Assembly: GCF_000317245.1 (NCBI RefSeq)
Contig: NZ_AJLJ01000237.1
Location: 1 to 64,000 of the forward strand
Source of the DNA: Fischerella muscicola SAG 1427-1 = PCC 73103
GTDB taxonomy: Bacteria > Cyanobacteriota > Cyanobacteriia > Cyanobacteriales > Nostocaceae
Length of the DNA stretch: 64,000 nt
Reading direction: 5' to 3'
Part shown: positions 28,478-37,351 of the stretch, in pieces
Layout of the letters: every line of letters starts with the position of its first letter
Numbering within the stretch: position 1 is the first letter of the stretch
Made by a program: the position numbers and the translations under genes
Notes under the pieces: model-generated
What the model was told of the DNA's origin: nothing
Database searches by the model: none
Seen by the model: only the letters and a program-made list of their open reading frames with translations

Positions 28478-28519
28478 TGCTGACAACTGCACTGGATAAA
28501 CAGTTGTCAGCATTTTTTT
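28478..28519 (+). terminator. Rho-independent terminator
   Basis: A perfect 12-bp stem (tgctgacaactg and cagttgtcagca) with an 11-base loop, followed directly by seven T residues. It ends the short ribbon-helix-helix gene's transcript and possibly read-through from the fad operon. Confidence 0.9.
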
Positions 28520-28614
28520 GTCATTAATGCTGTGTAGATAGAGCAAAAGACTTGGTAGTGTTGCATTAGAAATAATATTTGTTGGCGATCACATTAAAAT
28601 AGTGATCACAAAAA

Positions 28615-28643
28615 GCTGTCATGGACAGTATATCCATGACAGC
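28615..28643. repeat. Hairpin, 11-bp perfect inverted repeat
   Basis: gctgtcatgga, loop cagtata, then tccatgacagc. No T-run follows. It lies in the 511-base stretch between the terminator and pfkA and may be an operator or an RNA structure in the pfkA leader. Confidence 0.5.
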
Positions 28644-28934
28644 AGCAGTAATAGTTAGGTTTACATTGACTAACCACCTCTAATCAAGCATTATCTTCTT
28701 TTTAAAGAAAAATAAGGATCTATCTGCTGGTTAATAAAATGTTAATTTATTTTGTAAGTATAAATACATAAAGAGAAGATTGTGTATCTCCTCTGTTCTT
28801 GACAAATCTTGGTCTTCTGCAACTTATCGCTCATCGGCTGATGATAAAATCACTCTGAATATTTGGTAGTGAATGCTGCTAATTGTTTAAGCTACTACAT
28901 AAATATATTTCACATTGGAAATCTTAAAAACCAT

Positions 28935-30014
28935 ATGGAAAAATGCAAGCGTATTGGCATTCTTACTAGTGGAGGAGATTGCTCTGGTTTAAATGCAGTG
29001 ATTAGAGCTGTTGTCCATTGTGCTTCTGGAAAAGGTTGGGAAGTACTAGGAATTCGTCAAGCAACATTGGGATTAATGGCGCGTCCACCAGAATACACAA
29101 AATTGGAAATCGACCAAGTTGACCCATTGTTAACTTCTGGTGGCACAATGTTGGGAACCACCAACAAAGGTGATCCTTTTGCTTTTCCCATGCCAGATGC
29201 TAGTGTATGCGATCGCTCAGAAGAAATTATTGCAGGTTATCATCAACTAGGTTTAGACGCTTTGATCGGAATTGGTGGTGATGGTAGCTTGGCGATTCTC
29301 CGCCGCTTGGCACAACAAGGCGGTATTAATTTAGTAGGTATTCCCAAAACGATTGATAATGATATTGGTATTACTGAACATGCCATTGGTTTTGATACAG
29401 CAGTTAATATTGCTACAGAAGCCCTTGATCGCTTACATTTCACCGCAGCTTCTCACAGTCGAGTCATGATTTTAGAAGTGATGGGTCGTGATGCAGGACA
29501 CATTGCAATAGCTGCGGGAATAGCTGGGGGAGCAGATGTGATTTTAATTCCCGAAATTCTCTACACAATTGACGACATTTGTTACAAAATCAAACAGCGC
29601 CAAGAGAAAGGGAAAAACTATTGTTTAGTAATTGTTTCTGAGGCAGTTCGTACTCAAGACGGTGAAATTCTCACAATGACAAATCGTTTAGGTCAATCTC
29701 GATATGGTGGTATTGGTCAATACTTAGCTGATCAAATTAGCGATCGCATTGGTGCAGAAACCAGAGTTACAGTCTTAGGACACATCCAACGAGGTGGAAC
29801 TGCTTCACCACTAGATCGATTAGTGGCTGCTGCTTTTGGTGTAGCTGCGGTAAATCTCATCGCCGAAGATAAATATGACTACATGGTGACATGGCAAAAC
29901 CGTCAAGTCATCAGCGTACCAATAGCTGAGGCGATCGCTCAGTATAGAGTTGTCAACCCAGACGATACTCTAGTCAAAACTGCTCGTGGTTTGGGCATTT
30001 ATTTGGGAGATTGA
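28935..30014 (+). CDS. pfkA: 6-phosphofructokinase
   Basis: A 359-residue PfkA-family enzyme phosphorylating fructose 6-phosphate. Visible motifs are GILTSGGDCSGLNAVIR (phosphoryl-donor loop), GIGGDGS (residues near 100), IPKTIDNDI with the catalytic Asp, MGRDAGHIA and GHIQRGG. The combination of glycine at the GGDGS site with lysine in PKTIDND is a mixed signature: ATP-type at the first position, PPi-type at the second. It occurs in some ATP-using PFKs, so the phosphoryl donor is not settled by motif. The ATG at 28935 is preferred because the family sequence starts there; a longer frame begins at 28863. It precedes the biosynthetic cluster but is probably separate from it. Confidence 0.88.
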   Translation: MEKCKRIGILTSGGDCSGLNAVIRAVVHCASGKGWEVLGIRQATLGLMARPPEYTKLEIDQVDPLLTSGGTMLGTTNKGDPFAFPMPDASVCDRSEEIIAGYHQLGLDALIGIGGDGSLAILRRLAQQGGINLVGIPKTIDNDIGITEHAIGFDTAVNIATEALDRLHFTAASHSRVMILEVMGRDAGHIAIAAGIAGGADVILIPEILYTIDDICYKIKQRQEKGKNYCLVIVSEAVRTQDGEILTMTNRLGQSRYGGIGQYLADQISDRIGAETRVTVLGHIQRGGTASPLDRLVAAAFGVAAVNLIAEDKYDYMVTWQNRQVISVPIAEAIAQYRVVNPDDTLVKTARGLGIYLGD

Positions 30015-30053
30015 CATTGTAATACAGGCGATGATCGTCCACGAGGGGAAAGT

Positions 30054-30077
30054 TACCCATTCACCCATTCACCCATT
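30054..30077. repeat. Short tandem repeats (acccattc units)
   Basis: Three tandem 8-base units in the 400-base gap after pfkA. The remaining gap (30080-30400) holds a hairpin near 30268-30301 and the 16-base motif at 30193, but no gene. Confidence 0.7.
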
Positions 30078-30192
30078 TAAAAGTAGTAATTAAACCCCCC
30101 TCACAACCAATGAAAGAAGCACATCTTTACTGGAAATCATAAAATTCTTACTAAGTAAGAGTTCTGAAATATGCATCTTAAGAGCAAGCAAG

Positions 30193-30208
30193 GTACTTGT
30201 GTAACTAT
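30193..30208. promoter_or_regulatory. 16-base motif shared with the isonitrile synthase leader
   Basis: gtacttgtgtaactat occurs here, 216 bases before the methyltransferase start codon, and again exactly at 33820-33835, 175 bases before the first isonitrile synthase. It is a candidate operator or promoter element of the cluster; its function is inferred from position only. Confidence 0.4.
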
Positions 30209-30423
30209 ACAAATCTTATGGTGTTGAGATAGCCTTAATATGTAATACGATATAGTGTTATCTATTTACTATCAACTTTACCTTTTGAATAAAGTTGATA
30301 TCTATATTCTTGAGATATAAATCCTCTAAGGAACGCTGACGACAAAATATCTTGGTCAAGCAAAGTTGGGCATGATTTTAAAAACTGACTTATGTAAAAC
30401 AGGAGAGGAGCTAAGTATTAAAT

Positions 30424-31188
30424 ATGTCTGTATTTCCAATATTGACACCCCATACTCCACTTTTCTCTGCATTCTATGATTATTTTCTAACTATAATATC
30501 TTTAGAAAGTTCATGGAAGGAATTCCAAAAAAATTTTTTAGAATCGATCCCCTTGCATTCTCGTCTTTTAGGCGTGGGTTGTGGTAGCAGTCAATGTGCT
30601 ATTAATATTGTGCAAAATCGACCAGATCTCCATATTACTGGTTTGGATTCATCACCTGAAAAAGTCAAACAAGCCCAAATAATGATTCATAAATTAGGCT
30701 TGGAGAAACAAGTTAAATTTATCGAGAGGATGACATTAGAGTTACCTACTGATGAGGAAAATTTTGATTATGTATACACTATAGACTCTGTAAAATATTG
30801 GAAGGATAAGGAAAAAAATATCACAGAATTTCTGCACGTGCTAAAGCCAGGAGGCAAAATTTTTGTCATAGAAGTTGATCAAAGCTATTACTATCAAGAT
30901 GCTTTTAACTGGATAAATCAAAATCACGTGCTGCTTCAAATAAAGCCTATTCTCGAAATTTACTATCAAGCATATATAGAGAATCGGTCTATTACTTTAG
31001 ATGATGCTCAAGAATTATGGAGTACTTTGCCTTTGATTAATAAAAATGCTCCTCACAGAATTTTAGGAACTCCTGTTTTAGTTATGAGTGGGACAAAGCA
31101 ACATTATAATTATCAAGTGAGTGAAGTAGAGCTAAGAGTAGATAATGATGTCGCACACAACTTTTGGTGTGGCAAGTTACTCGATTAA
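30424..31188 (+). CDS. SAM-dependent methyltransferase (class I)
   Basis: A 254-residue Rossmann-fold methyltransferase. Motif I reads LLGVGCGSSQCAI where VLDVGCGTG is usual. The acidic residue that contacts the SAM ribose is in ITGLDSSPE, and the post-III block is LHVLKPGGKIFVIE. A ggagagg ribosome binding site precedes it. It is the first gene of the run of biosynthetic genes on the plus strand, so it is a candidate tailoring enzyme, O-, N- or C-methylating an indole-isonitrile product. Methyltransferases with such a role exist in welwitindolinone clusters. The substrate cannot be read from the sequence. The missing Asp/Glu in motif I is odd but compatible with activity. Confidence 0.75.
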   Translation: MSVFPILTPHTPLFSAFYDYFLTIISLESSWKEFQKNFLESIPLHSRLLGVGCGSSQCAINIVQNRPDLHITGLDSSPEKVKQAQIMIHKLGLEKQVKFIERMTLELPTDEENFDYVYTIDSVKYWKDKEKNITEFLHVLKPGGKIFVIEVDQSYYYQDAFNWINQNHVLLQIKPILEIYYQAYIENRSITLDDAQELWSTLPLINKNAPHRILGTPVLVMSGTKQHYNYQVSEVELRVDNDVAHNFWCGKLLD

Positions 31189-31555
31189 TTAAATACAAAT
31201 CAGGCAACAAAAATAAGTAATTACTGCATATATAATTTTTGGGAAATTTAACAACAGTTAGATAACTTATACCAATTTAGATTTTAGATTTTGGACTAAC
31301 AATCTTTACCATTAGAAAGTTTCAGAAATTTCAAACAATTCTATCGTCACAATTTTATACCAATTTAAAAACATCTATAGAACGCCCTACGAAGAGATCT
31401 GTATTATTCTTTCTTCAAATTAGTATTAGTCCATTGAAGCGGACTCTTTGCAGTACCAATATTCTCAAATATACATCTTTATAAGTTCATAGAATATATC
31501 CTTGATTAGTTGAAAATATAATAAGTTAACTTTCAATGTTTAGATAGAAGCATTT
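31189..31555. other. Intergenic region before the kinase-like gene
   Basis: 367 AT-rich bases containing an imperfect duplication of ataccaattta (near 31270 and 31356) and the run agattttagatttt. No gene or terminator is recognised. Confidence 0.45.
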
Positions 31556-32134
31556 ATGATTAAAATTATTGCTATTGTTGGTATGCCTGGTTCAGGTAAG
31601 AGTATAGTTGCTAGTTACTTTAAAAATCATAGTTTACCTATAATTTGGTTGGGTGAAATTATTATATCTGAAGTTGAAAAGAGAGGTTTAATGCTCACAC
31701 CACAAAATGAGCAGGTCGTGAGAGAAGAAATTAGAGCCAAATATGGAATGGATGTATGTATGCAAATGGCTTTACCACTTATTCAACAAAAGCTGTTATA
31801 TCATCCATTAGTTATTATTGATGGTCTTTATAGCTTTAGTGAATATAAAACTCTCAAAAATTTCTTTGGTAATGAATTGTTGGTGGTAGCTATTTTTACT
31901 CCCAAATCTCTTAGATACGAACGACTATTTTTGAGAAAAATTAGACCTTTGACAGCAGAAGAAGCTGAGTTAAGGGACTTCATGGAAATTGAGAAAATTG
32001 AAAAGGGAGGGCCAATTGCTATGGCAGACTTAACTATAGTCAATGATGGAACACAAGACCAGTTAGATCAAAAAATAGAAATAATCTTAACAAAAATATT
32101 GCATAATTCTTCTTTGAATCCCTGTAGTAATTAA
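31556..32134 (+). CDS. P-loop NMP-kinase-like protein (UPF0200/dephospho-CoA kinase-like)
   Basis: A 192-residue P-loop protein with IVGMPGSGKS at the N-terminus, WLGEIIISEVEKRGL, an NEQVVREEIRAKYGMD block and a VIIDGLYSF Walker-B-like strand. The pattern resembles the UPF0200 family of mostly archaeal kinase-like proteins, which are distantly similar to dephospho-CoA kinase and adenylate kinase. The substrate is unknown. It sits 65 bases before a dxr gene and among isoprenoid and tryptophan genes, so a small-molecule kinase role in the pathway is possible but unproven. It could equally be an unrelated passenger. Confidence 0.6.
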   Translation: MIKIIAIVGMPGSGKSIVASYFKNHSLPIIWLGEIIISEVEKRGLMLTPQNEQVVREEIRAKYGMDVCMQMALPLIQQKLLYHPLVIIDGLYSFSEYKTLKNFFGNELLVVAIFTPKSLRYERLFLRKIRPLTAEEAELRDFMEIEKIEKGGPIAMADLTIVNDGTQDQLDQKIEIILTKILHNSSLNPCSN

Positions 32135-32198
32135 CAGGACAGATTTAATATTTTAGAAAATTAGGGCAATCTAGATAATTTGTAGGAATTTTACTACC

Positions 32199-33420
32199 GT
32201 GAAACTAATTTCTATCCTTGGTTCGACAGGTTCTATTGGTACTCAAACTCTGGATATTGTTACCCAATATCCTAATCAGTTTCAGGTTGTGGGATTAGCA
32301 GCTCTTAAAAAATGTAGAATTACTAGCTCAACAGATCCGCAAATTTCAACCAGCGATCGCAGCTATCGGTGATTCACAAAAATTACCAGAATTACAGGCT
32401 GCGATCGCTGATGTTAAACCCCAACCTATTCTGCTTGCGGGTGAATCAGGAATCATCGAGGTTGCTCGATTCAGCACTGCCAAGATTGTAGTCACAGGTA
32501 TTGTTGGTTGTGCAGGTTTATTACCTACAATTGCTGCAATCAAAGCAGGCAAAGATATTGCTTTGGCCAACAAAGAAACTCTCATTGCTGGGGGACCAGT
32601 TGTCTTACCTTTAGTACGTGAATATGGGGTAAAACTGTTACCTGCTGATTCCGAACATTCAGCAATTTTCCAGTGTTTACAGGGAGTACCCGATCAAGGA
32701 CTGCGACGAATTCTACTGACTGCTTCTGGGGGCGCTTTCCGTGATTTGCCAGTTGAGAAATTATCCAATATTACTGTAGATGATGCTTTGAAGCACCCTA
32801 ACTGGTCAATGGGTCGTAAAATAACCATTGATTCTGCCACCTTAATGAATAAAGGATTAGAAGTCATAGAGGCTCACTGGCTTTTTGGTATTGACTATGA
32901 CCATATTGATATTGTCATACACCCTCAAAGCATAATTCATTCATTAATTGAGCTACAAGATACCTCTGTGTTAGCACAATTAGGCTGGCCTGATATGCGC
33001 CTACCACTGCTGTATGCTTTATCTTGGCCAGAGCGAATTTACACAGATTGGCAACAGTTAGATTTAGTAAAACTCAAAGAGTTAACCTTTTGCGCCCCAG
33101 ACCATCAAAAGTATCCTTGTATGCAACTAGCTTATGCAGCAGGTCGATCTGGGGGTTGTATGCCGGCAGTCCTGAATGCAGCTAATGAACAAGCTGTAGC
33201 TTTATTCCTGGAAGAAAAAATTCAGTTTCTTGATATCCCTCGTTTGATTGAACAAGTCTGCGATCGCTACGTTATCCACAACTGTTCTAGCCCAACTCTT
33301 GAAGACATCATTGCAGCAGATCAATGGGCTAGACAAGAACTCATGAATGCAAGTCAAGTTTTAGAGCATTCGACTATAACTAAAGTTTCATCCAAACAAA
33401 AAACTTTAACGCTTACCTAA
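32199..33420 (+). pseudogene. dxr: 1-deoxy-D-xylulose 5-phosphate reductoisomerase, frameshifted
   Basis: Begins at GTG 32199 with the NADPH-binding motif SILGSTGSIGTQT. The frame then ends at a TGA at 32370. All later family motifs lie in the next frame: ALANKETLIAGGP, LLPADSEHSAIFQCL, TASGGAFRD, HPNWSMGRKITIDSATLMNKGLE and the C-terminal HIDIVIHPQSIIHSL. Removing one A from the run of six at 32307-32312 restores a continuous protein of about 406 residues, the normal DXR length. The lesion could be a real inactivating mutation, a sequencing error in a homopolymer, or a site rescued by transcriptional slippage. The downstream part alone (32563-33420) lacks the NADPH domain. DXR makes MEP for isoprenoid supply. 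Confidence 0.88.
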
Positions 33421-33471
33421 ATATTGTCCAATCTAATACTTTGTCACATCAACTTTAAATGGTTCGTAGTG

Positions 33472-33489
33472 AGGACTTTAGTCCTTTTT
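33472..33489 (+). terminator. Weak terminator-like hairpin after dxr
   Basis: aggact, tt, agtcct followed by a short T-run. The surrounding 589-base gap (33421-34009) also holds GC-rich repeat-like sequence at about 33535-33620 and the shared 16-base motif at 33820. No gene is seen. Confidence 0.4.
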
Positions 33490-33819
33490 AAGAGGATGTT
33501 TAAAAGGGTTTTTTGATGTCATGCAGACCTGCTTTGTACGGTTTCCCGTTTGCCGTCAGGCGTTCACGCAGGGTAGAGGGTTCTGTTGGCGTAGCCGCCC
33601 TGAAAGGGCTAGGTAGGGTAAGTAGACGATTCTGCGGCTACTCACATATTGCACCAATAAAAATTGATGTAGTTTAATACTGAGTAATTAAACTACAACC
33701 CTTGATTTAGTGATAAAAACCAATAAAAATCAGGTAACCTTATCGCCTATTTCTTTAGTTTGTCTGGGATTGTACTTAAAAGTGCAAGATGTGAAAAATT
33801 TAAATTATTGTTCAAATAA

Positions 33820-33835
33820 GTACTTGTGTAACTAT
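33820..33835. promoter_or_regulatory. 16-base motif, second copy, upstream of the isonitrile synthase
   Basis: An exact copy of gtacttgtgtaactat, found also at 30193 upstream of the methyltransferase. The likely promoter of the isonitrile synthase transcript lies in this AT-rich region. Confidence 0.4.
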
Positions 33836-34009
33836 CAGTTTTTGTAACAACAAGTTAAATTAAACAAAGAAATGAAATTAATAATTTCTCAATATAAATT
33901 ACTCTAAGTATGATTTTTGATCGACTAACTTATAAATTAAAAACAATGTCAAGAAAACAGTTTATTGACATACTTGGCGAATTAAACAAATGATTATATA
34001 GAAATCAAA

Positions 34010-34969
34010 ATGATTGCTGAACAAATTCTCAGATATATATTCCAATACCGTCGTTTGCTGTCAGATACAGAAGCTTGTGCTAAAGAACCCTGTTCAATGT
34101 GTCTGGCTCCTCATATTCCAAAAATACAGTCATTTATTGAACATAATGAACCAATTCATTTTATCCTCCCAGCATTTCCTGCAAAATCACCTAATCCTCA
34201 AAAAGTTTTAGGACCAATGCCAGATATGGGAGAACGAGTTGCACTCCAATTCCTTCAGAATTTGTGCAATCAGATCTCTAAAGTATATCCTCCTGGGGCA
34301 AAAATAACCATTTGTTCTGATGGTCGAGTATTTACAGATCTAGTTGCTATTACAGATGAGAATGTAAGTCTGTACCGTCAAGGAATTGAACGGCTACTCA
34401 ATGAAATCAATGCAGATAGAATTGATACCTTCTGTCTTGAAAACGTCTTCAGTAGAATGAGCTTTGATGAGATGAGAAAAACACTTATCAAACAATATTC
34501 TCAACCAATTGAAAGTATCCAAGAGCGGGTAAACAGTGAAGATAAACATCGTCAATTTTTCAATGGTATTTATCACTTGCTGTTTGATGATTATCTCGTT
34601 CTATATCCTGATAAACCTCGTAATCAGGTTGAAGTTGAATGTAACGTACGAGCTTATGAAGTCATCCAAAGAAGTAATGCTTGGACTAAATTGGTTGGGC
34701 AACATTTTCCCCAATCTTTACGTTTGTCTATCCATCCTCAACATTATCACTCAGATAAGATTGGTATTCATATGATTAAAACCTCAGATCAGTGGGGAAC
34801 TCCATGGCACAATGCTCCGGTGTTTAATGGTAAAGAGTTTTTGCTGATGAAACGTAGACATATTGAAGATATAGGTGCTTCACTAGTTTGGCATGATGGT
34901 TATCCTAGTCACTACATCTTATCTAAACAAGTATCCCAAGCTTTGGTCACTATTGACAGTAAGAAATAA
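34010..34969 (+). CDS. Isonitrile (isocyanide) synthase 1, DIT1/PvcA/IsnA family
   Basis: A 319-residue protein of the DIT1_PvcA (IsnA) family. In characterised members the amino group of tryptophan or tyrosine is converted to an isonitrile, with carbon from ribulose 5-phosphate. Family blocks are FILPAFPAKSPNPQKVLG, MPDMGE, ITICSDGRVFTDLV, LSIHPQH and the C-terminal GTPWHNAPVF. A second, clearly related copy follows at 35369, as in hapalindole, ambiguine and welwitindolinone clusters, which carry paired synthases (I1/I2). Tryptophan as substrate is inferred from the linked trp genes. A tRNA-Trp gene starts 82 bases after its stop codon. Confidence 0.93.
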   Translation: MIAEQILRYIFQYRRLLSDTEACAKEPCSMCLAPHIPKIQSFIEHNEPIHFILPAFPAKSPNPQKVLGPMPDMGERVALQFLQNLCNQISKVYPPGAKITICSDGRVFTDLVAITDENVSLYRQGIERLLNEINADRIDTFCLENVFSRMSFDEMRKTLIKQYSQPIESIQERVNSEDKHRQFFNGIYHLLFDDYLVLYPDKPRNQVEVECNVRAYEVIQRSNAWTKLVGQHFPQSLRLSIHPQHYHSDKIGIHMIKTSDQWGTPWHNAPVFNGKEFLLMKRRHIEDIGASLVWHDGYPSHYILSKQVSQALVTIDSKK

Positions 34970-35051
34970 AGCATCAGGTTACTCGCCTCAATGAGCAATT
35001 ACTCTACAAAATACACATTGAACAACCTCAAAAATTGCTAAGAAAAAATAT

Positions 35052-35125
35052 GTGGGGATAGTGTAACTGAGTAACATATTGGTCTCCAAAACCAAAGAAT
35101 CTAGGTTCAAATCCTAGTCCCCACG
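35052..35125 (+). tRNA. tRNA-Trp (anticodon CCA), copy 1, inside the cluster
   Basis: A complete 74-nt cloverleaf. The acceptor stem is gtgggga/tccccac (7 bp perfect), with t8 and a9. The D stem is gtgt/acat with one G-U pair. The anticodon stem is ttggt/accaa and its loop is ctccaaa, so the anticodon is CCA. The variable loop has 5 nt. The T stem ctagg/cctag is perfect, with loop ttcaaat, and the discriminator base is G73, as in bacterial tRNA-Trp. The CCA end is not encoded. The D loop lacks the usual GG pair (aactgagta), which may weaken folding. It lies on the coding strand between the two isonitrile synthase genes. Confidence 0.88.
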
Positions 35126-35368
35126 CTAGAGCATGAGGTTGCTCACCAACACCAGCAGTTCTAAATAATAAATGCATACATCTTTAAATAGTATTTCATC
35201 AATTAAAAATTGATGAGTGCAACAACCAGAAAAATAAAAGGGAAAAAATAAGGGATAAAATACCTTTTTCCTTTACCCTATTAATGAACTTGGAACTAGT
35301 GCAGCAATGCATTTCCAATGCAGAGATTTTTGCTCAATTTAAGTATTAGCACAAAACATAGGTTTAAA

Positions 35369-36364
35369 ATGACTCAAATTATAAATATCACTCAATCAAA
35401 GGTGATTAGTGAACAGATTCTAAAGCATGTATTTCGTCATCGTCGTTTAATCTCAAATACAGAGCCTTGTGTACATCAACCCTGTTCATTGTGTCTAGCT
35501 CCTCATCTTGAAAAAGTTCAATATTTTGTTGAACATAACGAACCAATTCATTTTATTCTCCCAGCATTTCCTGCAAAATCACCTAATACTCAAAAAGTTC
35601 TAGGCACTATGCCAGATATGGGAGAACTAGTTTCACTTAAATTTCTTCAATCTCTTTGTAATCAGATCAGTGAAATATATGCTCCTGGAGCTAAATTAAC
35701 AATTTGCTCTGATGGTCGGGTTTTTAGTGATCTTGTCGCTGTCACAGATGAAAATGTAACTTTATATGGTCAAAGAATTCAAGCGCTGCTGAAAGAAATG
35801 GAGGCAGATGCAATCAATGTCTTCAATCTGGAAGATATGTATACTGACCTCAGTTTTGATGAGATGAGACAGAAACTTGTTAAGCTCTATGGTCAAAACA
35901 TTGAAGCTATCAAAGAAGCTGTGAAAAACGATGATCATCACTGTCAAATGTTCAACGGTATTCATCGTTTTCTGGTTGAAGATTATCAGGTATTAGAAGC
36001 TCATAAAAGTCGTAACAAAATTCGACTTGAATGTAAGACAAGAGCTTATGAAGTAATTCAACGCAGTAATGCTTGGAGTGTACTAATTTCAGAGCTTTAC
36101 CCTCACTCAGTACGCTTATCTATTCATCCTCAACATTATCATTCAGAAAAAATTGGTATCCACATGATCAAAACATTAGATCAATGGGGGACTCCATGGC
36201 ACAATGCTACAGTCTTTGATGGAAAAGAATTCATGCTCATGAAGCGAAGCCATCTAGAAAGTATGGGTGCTACCTTAGTTTGCCAAAATGGTCATCCTAG
36301 TCATTTTGCGTGGACTGAACAGCCATTAGAAACTCGTATTACCGTTCAGGAGGCTATTCAATGA
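35369..36364 (+). CDS. Isonitrile synthase 2, DIT1/PvcA/IsnA family
   Basis: A 331-residue paralogue of the gene at 34010, sharing blocks such as FILPAFPAKSPNTQKVLG, LTICSDGRVFSDLVAVTDE, RAYEVIQRSNAW, RLSIHPQHYHSEKIGIHMIK and GTPWHNATVFDGKEF. The ATG at 35369 follows an aggtttaaa sequence and aligns better with the sister protein than the frame start at 35318. Paired synthases in known hapalindole-type clusters are thought to work on the same tryptophan substrate. The next gene's ATG overlaps its stop codon (atga), so the oxygenase is translationally coupled to it. It is bounded by tRNA-Trp genes on both sides of the I2/I3 pair. Confidence 0.92.
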   Translation: MTQIINITQSKVISEQILKHVFRHRRLISNTEPCVHQPCSLCLAPHLEKVQYFVEHNEPIHFILPAFPAKSPNTQKVLGTMPDMGELVSLKFLQSLCNQISEIYAPGAKLTICSDGRVFSDLVAVTDENVTLYGQRIQALLKEMEADAINVFNLEDMYTDLSFDEMRQKLVKLYGQNIEAIKEAVKNDDHHCQMFNGIHRFLVEDYQVLEAHKSRNKIRLECKTRAYEVIQRSNAWSVLISELYPHSVRLSIHPQHYHSEKIGIHMIKTLDQWGTPWHNATVFDGKEFMLMKRSHLESMGATLVCQNGHPSHFAWTEQPLETRITVQEAIQ

Positions 36365-37182
36365 TGGTTTCTACTTCTCTTGGGCAATCAACACAATTTA
36401 GTGTCAAACCATTAACTCCTTTTGGTGCATTGCTTGAAGCAACTGAATACCACTCAGATATTAAGCAACTGTCGATTGAACAGTTATGTGAATTAACTTG
36501 GGAACATCGGTTGATTGTTCTGCGTGGTTTTTCACTCTTAGAGCGTGAAGAATTATCAACCTACTGCCAGCGTTGGGGTGAGTTATTAATTTGGAATTTT
36601 GGTACAGTTCTTGATTTAATTGTTCACGAAAGTCCTGAGAACTATTTATTTACAAATGGAAATGTACCGTTTCATTGGGATGGAGCTTTTGCTGAAGCTG
36701 TACCACGCTTTCTATTTTTTCAATGTCTGAAGGCACCAGAAGCAGGAAGTGGTGGTGAAAGCTTATTTTGCGATACAGTACGGATTTTGCAAAATCTAAG
36801 CCCCCAACAACGCGAAATTTGGGAAAAGACTGAGGTTAGTTATAAAACTGAAAAAGTTGCTCACTATGGTGGAGAGATTATCAAATCTCTTGTGAGTAAG
36901 CATCCCATTACTGGTCTTTCAACGCTTCGTTTTGCAGAACCATTAAACGATGCAAGCGTACACCTCAACCCGTTGTATGTTGAAGTTTGTAATCTACCAG
37001 CCGAAGAACAAAACCAATTTCTCAGTGAGCTAATAGAAAATCTTTACCTACCGCAAAATTGTTTTGGACACGAATGGCAAGAAGGAGATTTTTTGGTAGC
37101 TGACAATCATGCGCTGCTACATGGTCGCAATCCCTTTCTTTCCAATTCACAGAGACATTTGCAACGGGTACATATTTTATAA
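36361..37182 (+). CDS. Fe(II)/2-oxoglutarate oxygenase, IsnB/PvcB-type
   Basis: A 273-residue TauD/TfdA-fold enzyme. Iron ligands are visible as HWDGAF (His and Asp) and the distal His in DNHALLHGRNPF, where the following Arg binds 2-oxoglutarate. In the PvcB/IsnB family it decarboxylates and desaturates the isonitrile amino acid, giving the vinyl isonitrile; from tryptophan this is cis- or trans-indolyl vinyl isonitrile. The ATG at 36361 overlaps the stop of isonitrile synthase 2 by 4 bases, strong evidence for a joint function. It is followed by the second tRNA-Trp and a prenyltransferase. Confidence 0.92.
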   Translation: MMVSTSLGQSTQFSVKPLTPFGALLEATEYHSDIKQLSIEQLCELTWEHRLIVLRGFSLLEREELSTYCQRWGELLIWNFGTVLDLIVHESPENYLFTNGNVPFHWDGAFAEAVPRFLFFQCLKAPEAGSGGESLFCDTVRILQNLSPQQREIWEKTEVSYKTEKVAHYGGEIIKSLVSKHPITGLSTLRFAEPLNDASVHLNPLYVEVCNLPAEEQNQFLSELIENLYLPQNCFGHEWQEGDFLVADNHALLHGRNPFLSNSQRHLQRVHIL

Positions 37183-37351
37183 ATTTTGGCAGTGATCGGT
37201 CTTGCTCGCTATTATGTGATCTCCGCTTAAACACCTGTCATTCAGGCTGACGGGAAGAAGTGGGAACGCAGATATAGGAAGAGGTACTGATAGTGCGGGT
37301 AATTTACTGGAATTTTCATTCAAGTAATTCCCGCCACTCTCAATCAAAAAT

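Noticed and set aside
28615..28643. Second rho-independent terminator
   Set aside because: The 11-bp hairpin is perfect but has no T-run after it on either strand.
32563..33420. A separate, complete short gene
   Set aside because: It is only the C-terminal part of DXR; the missing NADPH-binding part is directly upstream in another frame.
35052..35125. T-box or attenuator RNA
   Set aside because: All arms of a cloverleaf, the 7-base anticodon loop and G73 are present in one 74-nt unit; it is a tRNA-like gene, not an untranslated-leader antiterminator.
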